Assembly (NCBI GenBank): GCA_018970785.1
Contig: JAGWVR010000001.1
Span: 58,933-122,932, forward strand
Source: Planctomycetota bacterium
Lineage (GTDB): Bacteria; Planctomycetota; Planctomycetia; Pirellulales; UBA1268
Direction: 5' to 3'
DNA: 64,000 nucleotides
The notes under the pieces: model-generated
What the model was told of the DNA's origin: nothing
Database searches by the model: none
The model's input: only the letters and a program-made list of their open reading frames with translations
In this document: positions 1 to 8,181 of the stretch, one piece after another
How the letters are laid out: each line of letters begins with the position of its first letter
How positions within the stretch are numbered: the first letter of the stretch is position 1
Made by a program: the position numbers and the translations under genes

Positions 1-1
1 G

Positions 2-490
2 ATCGCCGCCGAAGGGGTGCTGGCCACGACGGCCGACGCGTTGATCGCGGAGCTCCTGGCCGTCAACATCCAGGGGTCGATCGTCCTGGTGCGCGAGTGC
101 GTGCGGCAGTGGCTCGTGCAACCGCGTCCCCCGACGCCGGACGGGACCGGATCGGCGGTCATGGTGTCGAGCAGCGTGGCGGCGCGCGGCAGCCCGGGGC
201 TGTCGGTCTATGCCGCCACGAAAGGTGCCCTCGAGTCCTTCGCTCGCAGCCTCGCCCGCGAGGTCGGCAGCCGCGGCATCCGCGTCAACTGTGTCGCCCC
301 GGGTTTCCTCGAGACCGACCTGTCGGCGAGCCTCCCGGCCGGCGACCGCGCGCGCCTCGTGCGCCGCACGCCGCTGGGCAGGCTCGGGATGCCCGCAGAC
401 GTCGTTGGGGCGATCGATTTCCTCACCAGTCGCCGCAGCGCCTTCATCACCGGCCAGACGATCACCGTCGACGGTGGCGGCGGGTTCTAG
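2..490 (+). CDS. SDR family oxidoreductase (5' end cut by the window)
   Basis: This is the C-terminal 162 residues of a short-chain dehydrogenase/reductase of the FabG type, an NAD(P)-dependent oxidoreductase. The Rossmann N-terminus lies outside the window. What remains has the structural Asn region (VNIQGS), the catalytic Ser (VSSSVAARG), the YAATK form of YxxxK (Tyr codon at 209, Lys codon at 221), the RVNCVAPG motif and the typical SDR ending ITGQTITVDGG. The frame is open from base 2, so the true start is upstream. It may belong to the polysaccharide locus that follows, but a gap of nearly 400 bp separates them. The substrate cannot be inferred. Confidence 0.9.
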   Translation: MAAEGVLATTADALIAELLAVNIQGSIVLVRECVRQWLVQPRPPTPDGTGSAVMVSSSVAARGSPGLSVYAATKGALESFARSLAREVGSRGIRVNCVAPGFLETDLSASLPAGDRARLVRRTPLGRLGMPADVVGAIDFLTSRRSAFITGQTITVDGGGGF

Positions 491-877
491 ATGTCCGTGG
501 ACAAAGCCCTCCCTGGCCTTTGTCCACTCAGGCGACCGCGGGACACGCCAAGGGTTTCCCGGGTCGCCGTCGGCCGCATCCGGCGGCCGAGCCGAGCTGC
601 CAGTGGACACATCCATCCAGGGTTTTCGTCGCGTCGGTCGCCGGGCTGCATCCCCCTCTCGACGGCGGGCGCGGCGATCGTTTTCTGACTCGCCCCCCCG
701 TTTGCCACGGAGCCCGTGAAAGCGGAATTTGGACCGCTATACTCGAAAAAAGGTGATGTGCCCGCGGTTCGATGCACGGTCGTCTTTTCCCAGAGTGGTG
801 CGCGACTCGGGTGCCACCCACGGGAACGGAGTGCGCGCCGAGCCCGACCAGCAGGCGAATGGCGTCGGTCGCGTAAC
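491..877. other. Intergenic region, no gene recognised
   Basis: About 390 bp lie between the SDR gene and the acetyltransferase. Open frames exist on both strands, but their products are low-complexity Arg/Pro-rich peptides with no family resemblance, typical of high-GC shadows. The right part is less GC-rich and holds the run GAAAAAAGG near 745. It is the likely promoter region of the polysaccharide locus. Confidence 0.5.
716..743 (+). promoter_or_regulatory. Possible sigma70-like promoter of the polysaccharide locus
   Basis: TATACT at 738-743 resembles a -10 box, with a weak -35-like GTGAAA at 716-721 and a 16-bp spacer. It lies about 135 bp upstream of the chosen GTG start of the acetyltransferase, in a locally A/T-richer patch. 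It was found by eye only. Confidence 0.25.
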
Positions 878-1561
878 GTGCCGCTCAACTTGGACTGTGA
901 TCGACTCATCATCGTCGGTGCGGGTGGATTCGGGCGCGAGATGTGGCAGTGGTTGTGCTCCGGTGTCGCCGGGACGGCATCGCCCGTCGCCGGTTTCATT
1001 GACCGCGACCCCCACTGCGTGCTTGGACACGACGCTCCGCCGCTTCTCGGTGACCCGGCTCACTACCGCCCGCAGGCCGGCGACGGTCTGGTCTTGGCGA
1101 TCGGGATCCCGGGGGTACGCCGGCGCGTCGCCGCCGATCTCGAATCGCGTGGTGGGCGGTTCGTGACGTTCGTCCATCCTTCCGCGCTGGTCGCCAGGTC
1201 GGCCCGCCTCGGGACCGGCACGATCGTCTGCCCACTGGCGGTGGTCAGCGACCGCGTCGTGACCGGCCGGGGCACGCTGGTCAATTACCATGCGTCTCTG
1301 GGCCACGATTCAGCGACCGGCGACTACTGCGTGCTTTCCCCGAATGCAGCCCTCGGTGGCCACTCGCTTCTCGGAAACGACGTGTTCCTCGGCCTGTCCG
1401 CATCGGTTGGGCCGGGGCGGCGCGTCGGCGATCGCAGCAAGGTGGCGGCCAATTCGGCGGCGCTAGCCGACGTTCCCGCCGACCGGCTCGTCGTCGGGGT
1501 GCCGGGAAGGCTCACGCCCCTCGTCGCCGATGGCGGCTCCCACGGAGCCACGGCGCCGTGA
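878..1561 (+). CDS. NeuD/PglD-like sugar O-/N-acetyltransferase
   Basis: A 227-residue protein of the sialic-acid O-acetyltransferase NeuD / PglD family, which acetylates sugar nucleotides with acetyl-CoA. The N-terminal PglD-type Rossmann domain has GAGGFG at residues 14-19. A left-handed beta-helix of hexapeptide repeats follows, from VHPSALVARSARLGTGTIV to the C-terminus, with the family ending VVGVPGRL. I chose GTG 878 because homology starts at LIIVGAGG; an upstream in-frame ATG at 716 would add 54 residues of unrelated Arg-rich sequence. The stop overlaps the next start (GTGA), so it is probably co-translated with the flippase-like ABC transporter. The exact sugar is unknown. Confidence 0.82.
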   Translation: MPLNLDCDRLIIVGAGGFGREMWQWLCSGVAGTASPVAGFIDRDPHCVLGHDAPPLLGDPAHYRPQAGDGLVLAIGIPGVRRRVAADLESRGGRFVTFVHPSALVARSARLGTGTIVCPLAVVSDRVVTGRGTLVNYHASLGHDSATGDYCVLSPNAALGGHSLLGNDVFLGLSASVGPGRRVGDRSKVAANSAALADVPADRLVVGVPGRLTPLVADGGSHGATAP

Positions 1562-3303
1562 CAGGCATGGCCGGTCTGTGGCACCTCCTCACGGCGGGGC
1601 AGCGCCGCCGCGCCGCGTGGCTCGGCTGCTGCCTGGTGGTGGCGATGGTCCTCGAGATGGTCGGCGTCGGGATCGTCGTTCCCGTTCTTGCCGTCGTCGC
1701 GACCGGCCTCGGGGCCGGCGCTCCGCCGGCACTCGCGCGGTGGTTCGAACCGCTTTCGAGGCTCGTGGGCACACCCGCGCCGGCGGTGCTCGTCGGCTGG
1801 GGGATCGGCGCCGTCGTCGTCTTCTGGCTGCTCCGCACCGGCTACCTCCTTTGGGTCGCGCGGGTGCAGACGGCATTCGTCGCCGACGTCCAGGAGGGGC
1901 TGTCGCGACGGCTGTTCGCCGCGCACCTGGCGCGTCCATGGACTCGCCATCTCGCCGCCAACTCCGCCGATCTGGTGCGCAGCATCGTCGAGATGGACAA
2001 GCTCGCCACCGCCTCGACGGCGCTGCTGTCGGCGGTCGCCGAGTTGCTCGTGCTCGCCGGGGTGGTCGGGCTGCTCGTGTGGTTCGAGCCGATCGGCACT
2101 GTCGCGGTCGGCCTGCTCACGGCAGCCTGCACCTGGGTCCTCGTCCGCCTCACGCGCCAGCGGCTGTTTGATGCCGGCGACCGCGCCCAGGCGTTCACGT
2201 CGGCCGGCGTTCGTCAGTTGCAGCAGGCCAGTGCCGGAGTGAAGGAGATCCTGCTGCTCCGCTGTGCGCCGGCGCTCGAGGCGACCTACGCCCAGGCCGC
2301 CGGCGGATTGGCCGGCGCGCGGCGCGATCAGGCGTTTCTCGTCCAAGTGCCGCGGCTGTGGTACGAACTGGCGGCGGTCGTGGCTCTCGCGATGTTGACG
2401 GCGGTCCTCGCCGCCCAGGGCAAGTCGGCCGAGGCGATGCTGCCGGCCCTGGGGCTGTTCGCCGCGGCGGCGTTCCGCACGCTACCGAGCGTGAACCGGA
2501 TCGCGATCGGGATCCAGACCGTCTCCTTCCTGACGCCGACGATCGCCGCCCTGCGCCGCGAATTGGGCGACGAGCCGACGGCGACCGCGAGAGAGCCTGC
2601 TCGGCCGTTCATTTTCCGCGATGCGATTCACCTCGACGGGGTGTCGTTCCGCTATCCCGACACGACCGGCGACGCCCTCGACCGGATCGACCTTTCGATC
2701 CCGCACGGCAGCGCCGTCGGGCTCGCCGGCGAAAGTGGGGCCGGTAAGAGCACGCTGGTGGACGTGATCCTCGGGCTCCTCCGCCCGTCGGCCGGCCGGA
2801 TCACGGTGGATGGCGTCGACATCGCCAGCAACCTCCCCGGCTGGCAGCGCTTGGTGGGCTATGTCCCGCAGGCGATCCATCTCGCCGACGACACGATCCG
2901 CCGCAACGTCGCATTCGGCGTTTCCGACGGCTCGATCGACGATGCGGCCATCGCCCGAGCCCTCCGCGCTGCCCGACTCGACGACTTCGTTGCCGGCCTA
3001 CCGCAGGGTCTGGAGACCACCGTCGGCGAGCGCGGCGTGCGCCTCTCCGGCGGCCAGCGCCAGCGGATTGGGATCGCCCGGGCGCTGTACCGAGATCCAG
3101 AGGTCCTCGTCCTCGACGAGGCGACCAGTTCGCTTGACACCGCAACCGAGTCCGAGGTGATGGCGGCCGTCAATGCACTCCATGGCGTGAAGACGCTCCT
3201 CATCGTCGCCCACCGCCTCTCGACTGTCGCCGAGTGCGACATCGTCTACCGGATCGAGTCGGGCAGGCTCGTGCCCGCCCCCCGCCTCGCTGACGCGATC
3301 TGA
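1558..3303 (+). CDS. PglK-like ABC transporter (permease-ATPase fusion), lipid-linked glycan flippase
   Basis: A 581-residue half-transporter with an N-terminal ABC membrane domain and a C-terminal ATPase. The N-terminus (RRAAWLGCCLVVAMVLEMVG, then GIVVPVLAVV) resembles PglK-type lipid-linked oligosaccharide flippases more than MsbA. Walker A is GESGAGKST near residue 392, the Q-loop is GYVPQ, the signature LSGGQRQR is near 496, Walker B is VLVLDEATSSLD, and the H-loop is AHRLSTV. It starts at GTG 1558, overlapping the acetyltransferase stop by 4 bp. Its role is probably to flip an undecaprenyl-linked glycan across the inner membrane. The Wzm/Wzt pair just downstream would be a second, different export route. 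Confidence 0.85.
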   Translation: MTGMAGLWHLLTAGQRRRAAWLGCCLVVAMVLEMVGVGIVVPVLAVVATGLGAGAPPALARWFEPLSRLVGTPAPAVLVGWGIGAVVVFWLLRTGYLLWVARVQTAFVADVQEGLSRRLFAAHLARPWTRHLAANSADLVRSIVEMDKLATASTALLSAVAELLVLAGVVGLLVWFEPIGTVAVGLLTAACTWVLVRLTRQRLFDAGDRAQAFTSAGVRQLQQASAGVKEILLLRCAPALEATYAQAAGGLAGARRDQAFLVQVPRLWYELAAVVALAMLTAVLAAQGKSAEAMLPALGLFAAAAFRTLPSVNRIAIGIQTVSFLTPTIAALRRELGDEPTATAREPARPFIFRDAIHLDGVSFRYPDTTGDALDRIDLSIPHGSAVGLAGESGAGKSTLVDVILGLLRPSAGRITVDGVDIASNLPGWQRLVGYVPQAIHLADDTIRRNVAFGVSDGSIDDAAIARALRAARLDDFVAGLPQGLETTVGERGVRLSGGQRQRIGIARALYRDPEVLVLDEATSSLDTATESEVMAAVNALHGVKTLLIVAHRLSTVAECDIVYRIESGRLVPAPRLADAI

Positions 3304-3386
3304 TGGCGGCCATCGACGACGACAGCCGCGATCCGGCATCCAGAGTGCCGGCCGCCGAACTGGTGATCGAGGCGGGCTTACCGTAG
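3303..3386 (+). pseudogene. Truncated 27-codon gene start coupled to the flippase
   Basis: An ATG at 3303 overlaps the flippase stop (TGATG) and opens a frame that begins MAAIDDDSRDP and stops at TAG 3384-3386 after 27 codons. The start/stop overlap is the same coupling used by several gene pairs in this locus, so it looks like the true start of a gene whose remainder is gone. Base composition becomes visibly less GC-rich right after it, so this may be the left scar of an insertion or replacement. The function of the lost gene cannot be guessed. Confidence 0.4.
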
Positions 3387-3564
3387 CCAACGACTGGCGT
3401 GACCTGTGGCGCTGCCACGGTCAAACCGTGAAGTTCCCGTTGAACCACTCATCACGGCGAAGACTATTCAGTTCCTGGGTTGATACCCTGCTGTTGGAAA
3501 CCGATCGGAATTCATTCGTTGTGCCGAGGATCCGAACACGCCGCCAAGCGAGAGGAGTTGTTTC

Positions 3565-4401
3565 ATTTCGTCGGAATCTCGCAACCAGCTGATCCTTGAA
3601 TCGGGCAGGGCCGACCGACAGTACTGGAAGGACCTGTGGACGTTCCGCGAGCTGCTGTTTCAGCTCGTCAGGCGGGACGTGTCCGTCCACTACAAGCAGA
3701 CCGTCATCGGGGCGGCATGGGCGGTCGTCCGCCCGCTTGTTACCGTCGTCATTCTCACCATGGTGTTCAGCCGGGTGGCGAAGCTCAACGCCGACGGGGG
3801 CATTTGGTACCCCTTGTACGTACTTGTCGGTATGACGGCCTGGCAACTCTTCGCCTCGGTGTTGGGCGAATCGTCGAACAGCCTGGTGGCCAACGCCAAC
3901 CTTGTGTCCAAGGTCTACTTCCCGCGGATGCTCGTACCCCTGAGCACAATTGGTGTCCCGCTCGTCGATCTCGCGGTCATGGTGCCGATCCTGGCGGTGA
4001 TGATGGCGATTGGCGGGGTCGTCCCCCAGTGGCGGGTGATCTTCGCCCCGATCTTCCTTCTGCTCGCCCTGGCGGCAGCCATCGGTCTCGGTTTGGTCCT
4101 CTCTTCGCTCAACGTCAAGTACCGCGATGTGCGGTACGTCATCCCGTTCGTCCTTCAGTTCGGGGTATACATCTCGCCGATCGGATACCCCACCTCGAGG
4201 GTGCCCGCCGAGTACCAACTGGCATACCACCTCAACCCGATGGTGCTGGCGATCGACGGCATGCGGTGGAGCCTGCTCGGTGTCGGCAACCCGTTCGCCG
4301 GCGGGGCTTGGCTGGTGAGCGTGGCCGTGACGCTGGCCGCCTTGTACGCTGGCGTGCAGTACTTCCGCCGCACCGAGAAGAACTTTGCCGACGTGATCTG
4401 A
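3565..4401 (+). CDS. wzm: O-antigen / polysaccharide ABC exporter, permease subunit (Wzm-like), non-standard start
   Basis: An ABC-2 family permease of about 278 residues with roughly six membrane segments, pairing with the downstream ATPase to export lipid-linked polysaccharide. The family N-terminus is clear: WKDLWTFRELLFQLVRRDV, then HYKQTVIGAAWAVVRPL. The only standard in-frame start is GTG 3679, which would remove the first conserved block. Upstream to the stop at 3481 there is no ATG, GTG or TTG. ATT 3565 lies 7 bp after a good Shine-Dalgarno sequence (AGAGGAG, 3551-3557) and gives a normal length, so I use it. CTG 3589 is an alternative, as is a base error that turned ATG into ATT. The stop is 1 bp from the wzt start. 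Confidence 0.8.
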   Translation: MSSESRNQLILESGRADRQYWKDLWTFRELLFQLVRRDVSVHYKQTVIGAAWAVVRPLVTVVILTMVFSRVAKLNADGGIWYPLYVLVGMTAWQLFASVLGESSNSLVANANLVSKVYFPRMLVPLSTIGVPLVDLAVMVPILAVMMAIGGVVPQWRVIFAPIFLLLALAAAIGLGLVLSSLNVKYRDVRYVIPFVLQFGVYISPIGYPTSRVPAEYQLAYHLNPMVLAIDGMRWSLLGVGNPFAGGAWLVSVAVTLAALYAGVQYFRRTEKNFADVI

Positions 4402-4402
4402 A

Positions 4403-5698
4403 ATGCCCGAACCGATCATCCGCGTCGAGAACCTGGGCAAGAAGTACCTGCTCAAGCACCGCCAGGCGACTGAGCGATACCGTACGCTGCGGGACGTGTT
4501 AGCCGGTGGGCTGAAGTCTGGCTTCCGGCTGCTCAACCGGGACAACGCGGGCGACGGCAGCAGCACCGAGGAATTCTGGGCGCTGAAGGACGTCAGTTTT
4601 GACGTGAAGGAAGGCGAGGTCATCGGCATCATCGGGCGCAACGGTGCGGGAAAGAGCACGCTCCTCAAGGTCCTCTCCCGGATCACCGAACCGACCGTCG
4701 GTCGAGTAACCCTCAATGGCCGCGTGGCGAGCCTGCTGGAGGTGGGTACCGGGTTCCACCCTGAATTGACCGGGCGGGAGAACGTCTACCTGAACGGATC
4801 GATCCTGGGAATGACCCGACGCGAGATCGCTCGCAAGTTCGACGAGATCGTGGGTTTCGCCGAGGTGGAGAAGTTCCTCGATACCCCGGTCAAGCGATAC
4901 AGCTCGGGGATGTACGTTCGCCTGGCATTCGCGGTGGCGGCGCACCTGGAGCCGGAGATCCTGGTGGTAGACGAGGTGTTAGCCGTCGGCGATGCAGCCT
5001 TCCAGAAGAAGTGCCTGGGGAAGATGAACGAAGCGGCGAAAGGAGGCCGCACAGTACTGTTCGTCAGCCACAACATGCCCGTCGTGAAGTCACTGTGTCA
5101 ACGAGCGGTGCTGCTGAAAGACGGTAGTGTGATCCACGATGGCGATGTCATCGAGGCCGTGCAGAACTATCTGACGAACCCTGAAGACTTTCAGGGCGAG
5201 TGGGTTGACGAGCGCGCAGACGACCCCCACCAAGCAGTTCGCCTATTGGCCGTTCGCTTACTTCACAACGGCCGCCCTGCGTCGGCGCCGATTCCGGCGA
5301 GCGATCCAATGACTATCGAGATCGAATATCATGTCCGGCGACCAACGGCCTGTCAGATCGCGTTCCGACTCAACCAACAGGACGGGGAGACGGTTTTCAC
5401 AACCGCTGACGGGGACGTCCGACACGAAGTCTGTCGCGAGAGGAAACCGGGTTGGTATCGAGCCACAACGCAACTCCCCCCGAATCTTCTGACTGCCGGC
5501 AGATACCACCTGCTCGTGGCAGCGAACCGTCCAGTCGAGGTGTCCCACGACTTGATCGAGAGGGTGCTCAGCTTTGAAGTAGACCTGACTGGCTCCCTTC
5601 GGCAACTCGACGGTCGGCTGGGATCGATAAGCCCGCTACTGAGTTGGACGGAAAGCCAGACTCGGGTGGCCGAACGGCATAACGCCGCAACGCCTTAG
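4403..5698 (+). CDS. wzt: O-antigen / polysaccharide ABC exporter, ATPase subunit with Wzt-type C-terminal domain
   Basis: A 431-residue ATPase. The N-terminal ABC domain has Walker A GRNGAGKST near residue 78, the family motif LLEVGTGFHPELTGREN, the signature YSSGMYVRLAFA near 167, and Walker B ILVVDEVLAVGD near 187. Residues from about 255 to 415 form a Wzt C-terminal beta-sandwich-like domain. In ABC-dependent O-antigen export this domain recognises the modified non-reducing end of the glycan. The two methyltransferases just downstream could supply such a cap, an inference supported only by context. It starts 1 bp after the wzm stop, so the two are surely co-transcribed. Confidence 0.92.
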   Translation: MPEPIIRVENLGKKYLLKHRQATERYRTLRDVLAGGLKSGFRLLNRDNAGDGSSTEEFWALKDVSFDVKEGEVIGIIGRNGAGKSTLLKVLSRITEPTVGRVTLNGRVASLLEVGTGFHPELTGRENVYLNGSILGMTRREIARKFDEIVGFAEVEKFLDTPVKRYSSGMYVRLAFAVAAHLEPEILVVDEVLAVGDAAFQKKCLGKMNEAAKGGRTVLFVSHNMPVVKSLCQRAVLLKDGSVIHDGDVIEAVQNYLTNPEDFQGEWVDERADDPHQAVRLLAVRLLHNGRPASAPIPASDPMTIEIEYHVRRPTACQIAFRLNQQDGETVFTTADGDVRHEVCRERKPGWYRATTQLPPNLLTAGRYHLLVAANRPVEVSHDLIERVLSFEVDLTGSLRQLDGRLGSISPLLSWTESQTRVAERHNAATP

Positions 5699-6156
5699 GA
5701 GTTACCTGAGCGAGTTGCCGGACAAAACTCACTTCCGCACCCACCTTCGCGTGAAGGATCGTGCATTGAGCAAACACGTCACCTCAACTGAAAACAAGAT
5801 GCAGTGACACCCGCATCACCCGGAAACGCGGTGTCACCGGCCTTCCGAAATCCGCTCCGTGTGCTCCTCGGCTGACCCCTCCAGAACCTTGTGTCCTGAG
5901 CATAGCTCACGAATACCACCTGAGGCTGCTGCTCCCCTGGGACCAAGACGCCAGGAGGCACTGCGGTTGACACGCTCCAATACCGACCTCCACCCGAACA
6001 ACCGCGTCGCTCACTAGCCGAAAGACTGGACCACACCGTACCACCAGAACGGCACAAAGACCAGAAGTCTGATCACTTCGTCCCTTGCGATGCCGATGTC
6101 TGTAGTCATCACATGTCGCCCTCGATGTCGCTCCAGAAAACACCCAAGATCTTGGA
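5699..6156. other. Intergenic region without a recognisable gene
   Basis: About 460 bp between wzt and the first FkbM gene. Open frames on the minus strand (within about 5779-6284) have no recognisable motifs and overlap the start of the methyltransferase gene. Composition is less GC-rich than the rest of the window. It could be decayed coding sequence, but I could not identify what. Confidence 0.4.
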
Positions 6157-7068
6157 ATGAAGTCCTTCAGACAAATCGCCAAGTTGATTCTCCCCGCCCG
6201 CGTGAGGCGGACGGTGAGCAGCTTTTTCTCAATTGAAACGCGGCGGCGGAATGCTGTTGAGCGAATGCTCCGTAGCGGAAACACGCTGGTTGAGGTACCG
6301 CTTGAGCACGGAATCCTGAGACTGGATCTTCGCGACCGTTACGTCGCCCGGGAGTTATTCATTCACCGAACGCGCGAGCCCGAGGAGACGAACTTTCTAC
6401 GGAGTGAATTCAAGACCGGCCGTACGATTTATGACATCGGCGCGAACATCGGATACATCACCACGATGGCCGCTCGTTACGTTGGCCCAACTGGACGGGT
6501 CTACGCGTTCGAGCCCGACCCAAGCAACGTCCGGACCTTGAAGTACAACGTAGATCGGAACAGCCTTCCTAATGTGACTGTTTTTACTACTGCACTCGGC
6601 GATCGCAGCGGATCGGCTCAACTTTTCCTCTGCGCCGATAACTATGGCGACCACCGGCTGTACGACCAAGGAACACACGACCGTGTGTCGGTCGACGTCC
6701 CGGTGTCCCGCTTGGATGAGTTGATTCGAGACCATGACTTGCCGCCACCAGACGTCATCAAAATCGACGTGCAGGGCTACGAGGCGAAAGTCTTCGCTGG
6801 TTTGGGGCAAAAACTTGACGAGTGGCGTCCACTTACCATCCTGACGGAATACTGGCCCGCCGGCCTCCGCAGGGCTGGTGACGAGCCGAAGTGTTATCTC
6901 GACCGTTTTCGTGAACTGGGCTATGAGGTACTTGTCGCGAAGGATCGACATGGTTTCGAACGCGTGGAATGGGCCCAGTTGTATGTCTTGCTAGACGAAA
7001 TGGAACGCAAGGAGCCCGAGCAGCACACCAACCTCGTCTTTCGGATTCCGCCGAGGGACCCTCAATGA
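6157..7068 (+). CDS. FkbM family SAM-dependent methyltransferase
   Basis: A 303-residue protein with an FkbM methyltransferase domain. The SAM-binding motif YDIGANIGY is at residues 92-100, the acidic ribose-binding strand is VYAFEPDP near 115-122, and the family motif VIKIDVQGYE follows later. FkbM enzymes O-methylate hydroxyls of sugars and other small molecules. The basic, weakly hydrophobic N-terminus (about residues 1-35) is not a clear signal peptide. It overlaps the second FkbM gene by 4 bp (ATGA). Position after wzt suggests methylation of the exported glycan, possibly as a chain-terminating modification (inference). Confidence 0.87.
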   Translation: MKSFRQIAKLILPARVRRTVSSFFSIETRRRNAVERMLRSGNTLVEVPLEHGILRLDLRDRYVARELFIHRTREPEETNFLRSEFKTGRTIYDIGANIGYITTMAARYVGPTGRVYAFEPDPSNVRTLKYNVDRNSLPNVTVFTTALGDRSGSAQLFLCADNYGDHRLYDQGTHDRVSVDVPVSRLDELIRDHDLPPPDVIKIDVQGYEAKVFAGLGQKLDEWRPLTILTEYWPAGLRRAGDEPKCYLDRFRELGYEVLVAKDRHGFERVEWAQLYVLLDEMERKEPEQHTNLVFRIPPRDPQ

Positions 7069-7904
7069 TCTCATACGCCACGAATCGTGAAGACGTAGTC
7101 CTCGCCAGGGCCTTCGGCCTTCGGCCGAGTGGCTTTTATATCGACGTTGGCGGCGCATTGCCCACCTTCGACACCAACACCTACCACTTTTATCGCAGCG
7201 GTTGGAATGGGCTAGTGGTCGAGCCGAATCCTGGGCTTGTCGCGTTGTTCGCCACCCAACGGCCTCGGGACCGCGTAGTGAATGCCGCGGTTTCGGATCA
7301 GCCTGGCGAATTGCGGTTTTTCGAAGTGGCCGAATCGGTCGGAGAGTCGACACTGTCGGCCGAGATTGCCGAGCGACACCGGCGGAAGGGCAGAACCGTC
7401 ACCGAACACGTCGTACTGCGCCGTACGCTGGCCGATTTATGCGAGGAACATGTGGGCGATCGATCGATCGACTTCCTGTCAATCGACGTCGAGGGGCACG
7501 AACGGGAGGTGCTGCTGGGGGCCGATTTTCGACGTTGGCGGCCGCTGGTTTTGGTGATCGAGGCGACCGAGCCAGGTACCGCCATCCCGTCTCACGCCGG
7601 GTGGGAGGACTTGGTGCTCGCCGCTGGATACAGACACACTTTGTTCGACGGTGTGAATCGCTTCTACGTGCGGGATGAAAGCTCCGAGTTGATCCCGGCG
7701 TTGAGCTACCCGGCGACCCGTCTCGACGGGGCAACCGATGCCCGCGTGGCTGACCTGATGGCCAGCCTCGACCAGTTTCGGGGCGCGGACGGTCGACTTG
7801 TCGGCCGAACGGCCGCGTGGACAGCGCGTCAGGTTCAAAAGGCGGTCAACCTCACGCGGAGCATTTTGGGTCCGGTAGCCGGCCATGGCAAAAGTCGTTC
7901 ATGA
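7065..7904 (+). CDS. FkbM family SAM-dependent methyltransferase
   Basis: A 279-residue second FkbM protein. The start ATG 7065 overlaps the previous stop (ATGA) and opens with MISYATNREDVVLARAFG, a typical start for the FkbM subgroup that acts on glycans. SAM-site motifs are FYIDVGG (residues 24-30) and LVVEPNP (50-56), with FLSIDVEGHE near the middle. An in-frame start at 6969 would overlap the previous gene by 100 bp and was rejected. About the last 70 residues are not part of the conserved domain. With its neighbour it forms a methylation pair for the polysaccharide, with the acceptor unknown. Confidence 0.87.
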   Translation: MISYATNREDVVLARAFGLRPSGFYIDVGGALPTFDTNTYHFYRSGWNGLVVEPNPGLVALFATQRPRDRVVNAAVSDQPGELRFFEVAESVGESTLSAEIAERHRRKGRTVTEHVVLRRTLADLCEEHVGDRSIDFLSIDVEGHEREVLLGADFRRWRPLVLVIEATEPGTAIPSHAGWEDLVLAAGYRHTLFDGVNRFYVRDESSELIPALSYPATRLDGATDARVADLMASLDQFRGADGRLVGRTAAWTARQVQKAVNLTRSILGPVAGHGKSRS

Positions 7905-7968
7905 CCTCGTCCCGCTTCAGACCCCCCAGAGACCTTCCGGGCTGACTGCCGCCGCATCCAGCGGCGGA

Positions 7969-8181
7969 TCACTTGGCGAACAGTCGGCAGGTCTTCCCAT
8001 GTAATCTGGCGCTGCGCCGGATCGGTTCCACCTTCGTGAGCGGCGTCAGCGCGATCCCGCGAAGGACGCTGGAGTTGATGTTGGCGGTGGCTGTTCGGAT
8101 GGGGCACTCGTCCTGTCGAATCGTGACAATCAACCGCCAGTTCAGCTCGTTCTCGAGCTCCCAATTCCCGTTGACAATCAC
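7969..8181 (-). pseudogene. Decayed ISAs1 (H-repeat) family transposase, C-terminal remnant
   Basis: The minus strand encodes a piece matching the C-terminal end of ISAs1 / H-repeat associated transposases. NGNWELENELNW corresponds to the family pattern HWxxENxLHW. IRQDECPIRTATA corresponds to the EDxCxIRxGNA region. LRGIALTPLTK corresponds to IRHIAINILT, followed by a basic tail. Key residues are altered: the His of HW is Asn here, and LDV is LIV. There is no intact upstream part; a stop precedes it at about 8190 and only scraps of open frame reach 8275. It is a dead insertion sequence marking past mobility beside the lower-GC cassette. Confidence 0.62.

Noticed and set aside
3421..4716. 431-codon open frame on the minus strand over wzm
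   Set aside because: Antisense to the conserved Wzm permease and the start of Wzt; no family features.
6969..7064. Earlier start for the second FkbM gene
   Set aside because: It would overlap the first FkbM gene by 100 bp, and the conserved N-terminus begins at ATG 7065.
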